This document shows, piece by piece, positions 7,364 through 13,325 of a stretch of DNA of 16,256 bases. Location of the stretch: contig CAYFUL010000029.1 in the NCBI GenBank assembly GCA_964346375.1, positions 1 through 16,256 of the forward strand, written 5' to 3'. The notes below the pieces were generated by a model. It saw only the letters and a program-made list of their open reading frames with translations. It was not told the origin of the DNA and did no database searches. Positions within the stretch are counted from its first letter, which is position 1; every line of letters begins with the position of its first letter. The stretch comes from CAYFUL01 sp964346375. GTDB lineage: Bacteria > Bacillota > Clostridia > Tissierellales > Peptoniphilaceae. The position numbers were made by a program, and so were the translations under genes.

Positions 7364-8447
7364 ATTTTTATATACTGTTCTATCAGTTGTTCTTGGATTT
7401 GTTGCCGGGGCAATTGTACTTGCCATTAATGGTACTAATTTTGTAGAGGCATACAAGGTTATTATTCTTGGCTCTGTCGGCGATCCTAGATCTCTTTCTT
7501 GGACTATTATTAACGCTACTCCAATTATTTTAACTGGGGTTTCCGTTGCCTTTGCATTTAAAACTGGTCTTTTTAATATTGGCGCTGAAGGACAGTATAT
7601 TGCAGGTACTATTGGTGCTTTCCTAGTGGGATATTTATTTAAACTTCCCCCTATTATTCACCCAATTTTTGCCCTAGTTGCTGGTATGATTTTTGGTGGA
7701 CTTTGGGGCGCCCTTGTTGGTCTATTAAAGAGCAAGTTTAAGGTAAATGAGGTTATCTCCTCTATTATGTTAAACTGGATTATGTTTTACTTTAGTAATT
7801 TTATCGTATCCATGGATCTTTTTAGAAAGCCTTCCTCTGATAATACATTTAATATTAAATCCACTGCCACTATTAAACTTCTTAGCGAGTGGAAAAAAAG
7901 CGGAGCTGGTATTGAGTTTATTAAGAACAATAAATTTTGGGGAGGTTTTATTAAACCTGATATAAACTTTGGTATTATCCTTGCCATAATTATTGCCATT
8001 ATTGCTTGGTATATTTTGGAAAAGACTACTACTGGATATTCCCTAAAAGTTGTGGGATATTCTAAAGATGCAGCTGAGTATGGTGGAATAAATCCAAATA
8101 GGAGTACTATTATCTCTATGGCATTTGCAGGGGCTGCTTCTGGACTTGCAGGGGCTGCTATGACCCTTGGAGTTGCAGGAAATCTTGGACTACTTGCCGG
8201 CCAACAGGGATATGGATTTGACGGAATGGCAGTGTCATTAATCGCTGGAAATAATCCACTACTATGTATTCCTTCTGGAATTTTCTTCGCTGCCCTTAAC
8301 TATGGTGGCTCAAAATTAAATGCCAGAATGGGTCTTCCATCTGAAATAATTGAAATTGTAATTGGTATTATAGTATTGTTTATAGCTATGCCAAAATTAT
8401 TCGATACAGTTAGAAATATGTTTAAGAAAAAGAAGGTGAAGGAATGA
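7350..8447 (+). CDS. nupB: Nucleoside-type ABC importer permease, NupB/YufP-like
   Basis: This 365-aa membrane protein has about eight to ten hydrophobic spans. The motif TGLFNIGAEGQYIAGTIGA (about residues 72-90) is the ATPase-coupling signature of the larger permease of BMP-associated nucleoside ABC systems, and GAASGLAGAAMTLGVAG later in the protein is also typical. A larger, polar stretch near residues 155-200 breaks the membrane pattern and may be an external loop. ATG 7350 lies inside the end of nupA (14-bp overlap, preceded by AGGAGG at about 7336-7341), and its stop overlaps the nupC start in ATGA. Codon choice changes within the gene: the first two thirds favour T-ending codons like nupA, while the part after about 8040 uses many more A-ending codons like nupC. 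Confidence 0.87.
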   Translation: MKRNKFLYTVLSVVLGFVAGAIVLAINGTNFVEAYKVIILGSVGDPRSLSWTIINATPIILTGVSVAFAFKTGLFNIGAEGQYIAGTIGAFLVGYLFKLPPIIHPIFALVAGMIFGGLWGALVGLLKSKFKVNEVISSIMLNWIMFYFSNFIVSMDLFRKPSSDNTFNIKSTATIKLLSEWKKSGAGIEFIKNNKFWGGFIKPDINFGIILAIIIAIIAWYILEKTTTGYSLKVVGYSKDAAEYGGINPNRSTIISMAFAGAASGLAGAAMTLGVAGNLGLLAGQQGYGFDGMAVSLIAGNNPLLCIPSGIFFAALNYGGSKLNARMGLPSEIIEIVIGIIVLFIAMPKLFDTVRNMFKKKKVKE

Positions 8448-9370
8448 ATAATCTTCTAGGTATAATTAGCACAACCCTACTATATTCTGCGCCGTTACTA
8501 TACGCTGCCCTTGGGGGAGTTATTAGTGAACATGGTGGAATTGTAAATATAGGTATAGAGGGAATGATGACCATAGGCGCATTAGTAGCTGCTACTGTGG
8601 CATACTATACATTAAATCCATGGCTTGCATTTGTATGTGGTGGACTTGCCGGAATGGGACTTGCTCTTCTTCATGGAATTGCTACAATAAATTTTGCAGC
8701 AGACCATGTTGTAAGTGGTATTGCAATAAATTTAATTGGACCTGGACTTAGTCTATTTTTAGCAAGGCTTTTCTTTGAAGGAACGGCAAATACAAAACCA
8801 GTTCCTCTAGAGGGTAAAATTCCAAAGCCATTCTTCGATAAATTTCCACCGGGAAGTTTACCAGATGTACTATTTAACCAATACGTTTCAGTGTACTTGG
8901 CATTTGTACTAGTATTTTTAATGTGGTTTTTACTCTACAAGACCAAACTTGGACTTAGAATTAGATCTGTTGGAGAGCATCCAAGGGCTGCCGAAACACT
9001 AGGAGTAAATGTAGTTGCAATAAAGTATTTCTGCGTACTACTCTCTGGATTTTTAGCAGGACTTGGCGGCGCAAGTTTAAGTATTGCAGTAGTAAGTGGA
9101 TTTAGGGAGACATTAGTATCAGGTAAGGGATTTATCGCCCTTGCAGCAGTAATATTTGGTGGTTGGAAACCAGTGGGAACTATGTGGGCATGTCTACTAT
9201 TTGGAGCCAGCCAAGGACTTGGAATAATTCTAGGTTCCCTTGGAATAAATGTAGATACCAGTATAATCGCCATGACTCCATTTATAGTTACACTTATTGC
9301 ACTAATACTATTTGTAAAAAATGAAGGGGCGCCATCTGCAAGTGGACAGCCTTACGAAAAACAAAAGTAA
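8444..9370 (+). CDS. nupC: Nucleoside-type ABC importer permease, NupC/YufQ-like
   Basis: This 308-aa membrane protein has about eight to ten hydrophobic spans. The N-terminal block GGVISEHGGIVNIGIEGMMTIGA (about residues 24-46) is the hallmark of the smaller permease that pairs with NupB, and VGEHPRAAETLGVNV near residues 177-191 is the conserved cytoplasmic loop that contacts the ATPase. It should form the heterodimeric channel with NupB, importing nucleosides driven by the duplicated ATPase. Its ATG overlaps the nupB stop by 4 bp (ATGA), indicating translational coupling. It is the last gene of the operon and is followed by a strong terminator, so the substrate-binding lipoprotein this system needs must be encoded elsewhere. 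Confidence 0.87.
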   Translation: MNNLLGIISTTLLYSAPLLYAALGGVISEHGGIVNIGIEGMMTIGALVAATVAYYTLNPWLAFVCGGLAGMGLALLHGIATINFAADHVVSGIAINLIGPGLSLFLARLFFEGTANTKPVPLEGKIPKPFFDKFPPGSLPDVLFNQYVSVYLAFVLVFLMWFLLYKTKLGLRIRSVGEHPRAAETLGVNVVAIKYFCVLLSGFLAGLGGASLSIAVVSGFRETLVSGKGFIALAAVIFGGWKPVGTMWACLLFGASQGLGIILGSLGINVDTSIIAMTPFIVTLIALILFVKNEGAPSASGQPYEKQK

Positions 9371-9376
9371 TAAAAT

Positions 9377-9404
9377 TAGGCAGGAAATCTCCTGCCTATT
9401 TTTT
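9377..9404 (+). terminator. Rho-independent terminator after nupC
   Basis: TAGGCAGGA (9377-9385) pairs perfectly with TCCTGCCTA (9390-9398) around an AATC loop, followed by a T run. The next 190 bp to the crotonase start are very A/T-rich, with no clear promoter or riboswitch that I can define. Confidence 0.92.
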
Positions 9405-9594
9405 ATGCCAATTATTTTCAATAACCTAGAAAAATATTGCAACAACAAGTTGGAAAAATTCCCCCTAATTTTTCCCTTTATATTATAATTTTTAAAATAT
9501 TATTTTCACAAACAATTGGTAAAGGTAACTTTATTAAAATGGGTAAAATAAAAAAAGAAGGATTTACGGTTTATGATTTAATAAAGGAGGATCA

Positions 9595-10361
9595 ATGGAA
9601 AATTTACTGTTTGAGAAAAATGAAGGTATTGGAACTATTACAATTAATAGACCAAAGGCATTAAACGCCCTTAATCCAGAAACTTTAGAGGAGTTAAAAC
9701 CCTACTTATCCAAATAGAAGAGGACGAAGAAGTAAAGGTTGTAATAGTAACTGGAGGAGGAGAAAAGGCATTTGTTGCAGGAGCGGATATTTCTGCAATG
9801 AAGGATATGGTTCCAGAAGAAGCATATAAATTTTCAAGAATGGGTCAAGAAGTATTTAGCCAAATTGAAAATAGTAAGAAGTTTTATATTGCAGCAGTAA
9901 ATGGATTCGCCCTAGGTGGAGGATGCGAACTTGCCCTTGCCTGTGATATGAGAGTTGGAGTAGAAAAATCCAAGTTTTCAATTCCAGAGGTTTCTCTAGG
10001 AGTAGTACCAGGATTTGGAGGTACTCAAAGACTTCCAAGAATAATAGGACTTGGTCGTGCAAAGGAATTTTTAGCAAGGGGTACTATGGTAGATGGAGCA
10101 GAAGCCTATAGAATTGGACTATTAAACCATTTAGCCGAGGATAATCTAATAGAAAAATGTGAAGAAATTGCAAAGGATATATTAAAAAATAGCCCTTATG
10201 CAATTGGAGAAGGTAAGAGGGCAATGAATATGAGTGTAGATTTAGACTTAGATAAGGGATTAGAGGCAGAGGCACTTATATTTGCTAAACTTTTTGCTCA
10301 TCACGACCAAAAAGAGGGAATGGGAGCATTTGTAGAAAAGAGAAAGGCAAATTTTAAATAG
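9595..10361 (+). pseudogene. crt: Crotonase (enoyl-CoA hydratase / Crt-like) with 1-nt frameshift
   Basis: Crotonases hydrate or dehydrate short-chain acyl-CoA; Crt converts 3-hydroxybutyryl-CoA to crotonyl-CoA in butyrate formation. ATG 9595 follows AAGGAGG and opens with MENLLFEKNEGIGTITINRP and KALNALNPETLEELK, then runs into TAG at 9715-9717. In the next frame the family sequence continues at once from the same point (TLLIQIEEDEEVKVVIVTGGGEKAFVAGAD...) through to TAG 10359-10361. One extra A in the AAAA run at 9696-9699 would restore a normal protein of about 255 aa. The rest is intact, including the oxyanion-hole regions (FVAGADIS, GFALGGGCELALACD) and the second catalytic Glu region (PEVSLGVVPGFGGTQRL). 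It may be a true loss-of-function allele, a phase-variable homopolymer or a sequencing indel; a downstream restart at ATG 9798 would lack the N-terminal domain. No thiolase, Hbd or Bcd gene is nearby. Confidence 0.85.
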
Positions 10362-10441
10362 ATGAGTGTGTATTTAGACGAAAGACATTGTTCAAAAGAT
10401 GGTAGTATCTAGGATAATTGGGTTAAGGTAGGTAAAAAAAT

Positions 10442-10470
10442 AAAGGTAGGAAATTTTTCCTACCTTTTTT
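10442..10470. terminator. Bidirectional terminator between crotonase and purC
   Basis: AAAGGTAGGAAA (10442-10453) pairs with TTTCCTACCTTT (10456-10467) in a 12-bp stem. T runs follow on the + strand (to 10470) and on the - strand (the A tract at about 10434-10440). It serves two convergent genes. Confidence 0.88.
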
Positions 10471-10472
10471 AA

Positions 10473-11153
10473 TTAACCAAGTAATAATTCTGGAAGCTTT
10501 AGTGGTTCTACATATTCGTCGCCCTTGTAGGCTCTCATATTTCCACCGCTAACTTCATCTATAAGCATAATATTTCCGTCTAAATCTCTACCAAACTCAA
10601 GTTTAATATCGTAGAGGGTGATTCCCTTTTCTGCAAGGATGTCTTTAATAATATCTGAGATTTCTCTAGTTAGTTTAATAACTGTATCGTACTCTTCGCC
10701 ACTCATAATTCCAAGGGCAATAAGTCCATCTCTAGTAACAGGAGGGTCTCCTGCATCGTCGTCTTTAATAGTAACTTCGCAGAAACCGTCTAAATCCTCT
10801 CCACCTTCAAGATACTTTCCATATCTTCTTAGGAAAGAACCAACAGCCTTGTACCTGCAAATAAATTCAAGTCCTTGTCCAAAAAACTTTCCCTCTTTAA
10901 CATCCATAGTCACATTATCTAAATCACAGTCGATATAGTGAGTTGGGATATTTTTTTCATTAAAAGTTTCGTAGAAAAACTTAGTAAGTCTAAGTCCAGC
11001 ACGACCAGCACCTTCCATAGTAAGTCCAACTTGATTTTCACCTGGGTCAAAAACGCCGTCTTTTCCAGTTACATCGTCTTTAAATTTAAGTTGTAGCTTA
11101 CCATCTTCAATACGATAAACGTCCTTTGTCTTGCCTTTATAAATTAATTCCAT
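10473..11153 (-). CDS. purC: SAICAR synthetase-like protein, short divergent PurC
   Basis: PurC joins CAIR and aspartate using ATP in step eight of de novo purine synthesis. The N-terminal IYKGKTKDVY (4-13), FKDDVTG (24-30), the THYIDCD region (71-77), ICRYKAVGSFLRRYG (98-112), KDDDAGDPP (130-138) and YDIKLEFGRD (181-190) follow the PurC order. The usual C-terminal motif around D-E-I-S-P-D-x-x-R-x-W is altered: it reads DEVSGGNMRAYKGD (199-212). At 226 aa it is slightly short for the family (about 230-250). The start is ATG 11153-11151, behind GGAGG in the - strand; a longer open frame upstream is low-complexity T-rich DNA and not protein. No other purine gene is adjacent, so it may be an orphan PurC or a relative with changed specificity. 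Confidence 0.8.
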   Translation of the reverse strand: MELIYKGKTKDVYRIEDGKLQLKFKDDVTGKDGVFDPGENQVGLTMEGAGRAGLRLTKFFYETFNEKNIPTHYIDCDLDNVTMDVKEGKFFGQGLEFICRYKAVGSFLRRYGKYLEGGEDLDGFCEVTIKDDDAGDPPVTRDGLIALGIMSGEEYDTVIKLTREISDIIKDILAEKGITLYDIKLEFGRDLDGNIMLIDEVSGGNMRAYKGDEYVEPLKLPELLLG

Positions 11154-11172
11154 TTCATCCCTCCGGAGAAAT

Positions 11173-11178
11173 ATTATA
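11173..11178 (-). promoter_or_regulatory. Candidate -10 for purC
   Basis: TATAAT on the - strand lies about 20 bp upstream of the purC start. A TTTCTT 17 bp further upstream is a poor -35, within a T-rich stretch that may also help end transcription from the flavodiiron gene. Confidence 0.35.
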
Positions 11179-11209
11179 CTACTAAAAAAAACAAAAAGAA
11201 AATAAAAAA

Positions 11210-12397
11210 TCAAGATAGAAGTGATTTTACATATTGGGAAATATTGTTGTAGTCCTCCTCGGTAGGATTCCAATTAACTCTAATCTCCTCATCAATAACA
11301 GAAAAACCTGCAGAATTTAGCTCTTCCTTTAAAATTTTTACACTTTTGCCGCTCCAACCATAGGCGCCAAAGGCAGCAGCCTTTTTATTTTCAAACTTTA
11401 ATGTCTTTAAAAAGTGGAGCCAACCACTTACAGATGATAGTATATCATTTAAACAGGTAGGGCTACCAACGGCAATGGCTTTAGATTTAAAAACTTCAAG
11501 CATAATTTCATTTTTATCAGCCTTTGCAATATTAAAAACTTTTACAGTTGTACTTGGACTTTGGAGTGCAATTTCAGATGCAATTCTATGGGCGATTTTT
11601 TCAGTGGATTCCCACATAGTATCATAGGCGATAGTTACTTGGTCTTCCTGATAATTATTAGCCCATTCACCATACTTCTCTACAATTTGAAGGGGATTAT
11701 CTCTCCAAATAGCCCCATGGGAAGGAGCGATAATATCAAACTGTAAATTTAATTTTCCTATCTCCTTAAGTTTTTTAGTAACAAAGGGAGAGAATGGATT
11801 TAAAATATTTGCATAGTACTTCATAGCCTCTTTATTTAATAGACATTGATCTGCTAAGTCATTAAATAGTTCTCCAACGGCAAAATGTTGGCCAAAGGCA
11901 TCCATTGAGAATAGAATATTATCTCCAGTTAGGTAGGTAGCCATGGAATCAGGCCAGTGTAACATTCTCATCTCTACAAAAACAAGGCTTTTTCCATTTC
12001 CAATATCAATGGAGTCCCCAGTTTTAACAGTTCTAAAATTCCAACCACGCTTACCAAGTTGACCTTCAATAGATTTTACAGCATTAGCTGTACAAATTAT
12101 TTCCACATCTGGAATTTCATTTAGAAGAAGTTTAAGTCCACCAGAGTGATCTATTTCCCCGTGATTTGCAATGACATAGCCAATTTTATTAAGGTCAATT
12201 TCCTTTTTTAGATTTTCAATAAAATCATTACTATTTGGAGTCCATACAGTATCTACAAGAACGGTATTTTCCTCCTCAATAAGGTATGCATTTTGACTTG
12301 ATCCATTTAAAATAGAATACTCGTCTCCATGAAAACTCTCTAATTCCTAATCAATATATCCAACCCAACTTACATTATTTTTTATTACTCTTTTCAT
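11210..12397 (-). pseudogene. fprA: A-type flavodiiron protein with in-frame amber at codon 17
   Basis: Flavodiiron proteins reduce O2 or NO in the cytosol, protecting anaerobes. From ATG 12397 the frame reads MKRVIKNNVSWVGYID, then TAG at 12347-12349, then ELESFHGDEY and onward; Trp (TGG) is usual at that position. Past the stop the protein is complete at about 395 codons. The metallo-beta-lactamase-like domain has its diiron ligands in HGEIDHS (His79, Glu81, Asp83, His84), His147, Asp166 and His227. The flavodoxin domain has the FMN-binding loop YDTMWEST, SPTCLND and FGAYGWSGKS. There is no ATG, GTG or TTG restart before GTG codon 98, which would lose the first four ligands. A good ribosome binding site (AGAGAGGTG) precedes ATG 12397. 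The lesion is a single substitution, so the gene is either freshly inactivated or carries a sequence error. The upstream dyad at 12463-12478 suggests regulation by a CRP/FNR-type factor. Confidence 0.88.
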
Positions 12398-12437
12398 AAT
12401 TCACCTCTCTGTCAAAAACACCATTTTACAAATATAT

Positions 12438-12443
12438 TTTATA
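12438..12443 (-). promoter_or_regulatory. Candidate -10 for the flavodiiron gene
   Basis: TATAAA on the - strand has no good -35 at 17 bp (CACTGT), as expected for an activator-dependent promoter. It would place transcription start near 12430. Confidence 0.35.
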
Positions 12444-12462
12444 GCTACTATGTATGTACTAC

Positions 12463-12478
12463 AGTGATTTATATCACA
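12463..12478. promoter_or_regulatory. CRP/FNR-type dyad upstream of the flavodiiron gene
   Basis: On the - strand the sequence TGTGATATAAATCACT is a TGTGA-N6-TCACt arrangement with a perfect GTGAT/ATCAC 5-4-5 dyad, the geometry bound by CRP/FNR-family dimers. Its centre (12470.5) is about 40 bp upstream of the transcription start inferred from the TATAAA -10, a typical class II activator position. Confidence 0.5.
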
Positions 12479-12483
12479 AAAAA

Positions 12484-12513
12484 GCAAAAAAATAACAGCA
12501 ATTGCTGCTATTT
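12484..12513 (-). terminator. Rho-independent terminator after deacetylase remnant
   Basis: On the - strand AAATAGCAGC pairs with GCTGTTATTT (one G-U pair) around an AATT loop, followed by a run of seven Ts. The stem includes the stop codon of the deacetylase remnant. Confidence 0.8.
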
Positions 12514-13265
12514 TAATATTCCAAAATTGTAGTTATATTTTTTTAGGTGTCCTATTACACTTGGAAGGGATTCCACTGTTAAATCCTTTCCCTTTGCGTC
12601 GTGCATTAGTACTACGATACAGTTGTTGTTTTTATTTGCATTTATCGTATTTGAAAGATAGGCGATTGTACCATCAACTGTAGTTGGTCGTTCTGATTTT
12701 CTTGCTGCATCTCCAGTAGATGCGTTCCAGTCGATCCACTCTACTCAAATTTCCCTTAGGGCATTATCTGCACTACTCATTCCCTTCCAACTCATATGGC
12801 CTCCCGGATAGCGAAATACCTTTGTATCAAAGCCTTGTCCCAGTACTTCCCTTAGTCTATTTAGAGATAGATTCTATTCGTAGAGGATTTGATTTGCATC
12901 GGCAACTCTTCCCGGGTAGAGGTACTTGAAATTATGGGTATAGGAATGAATTCCAATGGAGTGGCCTTCATTTACGATTCTCTGTAGGGTTTTTGCGTTG
13001 TTCTTATTAATATTTCCTGCCAGTACGAAAAATGTTGCCTTTACATTTTCTGCCTTTAGTATGTCCAAAATCTTCTCTGTAGTTTCTGATGGACCATCGT
13101 CAAAGGTTAAAAATGTCAAGCGAGGTTTTCATTGGGAAAGCTTTTTGTTCCTACGTTTCTATCAGTATATTATCTTACATTTGCCGTCTTATATGCCATT
13201 GCAAATGTATTTATTGGTGTAAGTAGTACCATGGCAAGTACTATTAATTTGTGTAATTTTTTCAT
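12508..13265 (-). pseudogene. Secreted polysaccharide deacetylase (NodB domain), multiply broken
   Basis: The intact ancestor would be a secreted NodB-type (CE4) deacetylase acting on peptidoglycan or another surface glycan. ATG 13265 opens a signal peptide (MKKLHKLIVLAMVLLTPINTFAMA). All catalytic blocks can still be read: TFDDGPS (metal-binding Asp and base), HSYTHN (His ligands), RYPGG, WIDWNASTGD and VVLMHD. The frame is broken by TAA at 13170-13172, a 1-nt frameshift near 13117-13121 (GCTTGACA, apparently missing a T), TAG at 12874-12876 and TGA at 12745-12747, before the natural end TAG 12508-12510. At least four independent lesions make a plain error in one base unlikely and indicate a decayed gene. 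A TATAAT just upstream (13273-13278 on the - strand) would give an almost leaderless transcript. Confidence 0.9.
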
Positions 13266-13290
13266 AGAATCATTATACCAAAAGGCATAT

Positions 13291-13321
13291 AAAAAAAGCT
13301 ATGAGTTACCCCATAGCTTTT
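13291..13321 (-). terminator. Rho-independent terminator after the Nfn fusion gene
   Basis: On the - strand AAAAGCTATGGG pairs with CTCATAGCTTTT (12 bp, one G-U) around a GTAA loop of GNRA type, and the T run continues to 13291. Confidence 0.88.
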
Positions 13322-13325
13322 CCAA

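Noticed and set aside
9437..9664. Small 75-aa gene before crotonase
   Set aside because: It overlaps the crotonase start in another frame, has no ribosome binding site and reads as A/T-rich low-complexity sequence.
9694..9700. Programmed -1 ribosomal frameshift in crotonase
   Set aside because: In the zero frame the codons are TTA AAA CCC, so there is no canonical slippery heptamer. I see no obvious pseudoknot, and crotonases are not known to use one. A homopolymer indel is simpler.
10362..10412. Short frame MSVYLDERHCSKDGSI right after crotonase, possible remnant of another gene
   Set aside because: It is only 16 codons, has no ribosome binding site and no recognisable domain. It cannot be told from chance, though a decayed remnant is possible.
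11154..11273. A 40-residue N-terminal hydrophobic extension of PurC
   Set aside because: It is translation of a T-rich intergenic stretch holding the promoter and ribosome binding site. PurC begins MELIYKGKTKD at 11153, as in other family members.
12347..12876. UAG recoded as an amino acid (for example pyrrolysine) to explain the ambers in the flavodiiron and deacetylase genes
   Set aside because: Several intact genes here end naturally in TAG (the 335-aa gene, msrB, ald, nhaC), and the deacetylase also has TAA, TGA and frameshift lesions. No pyl gene or methyltransferase is in the window.
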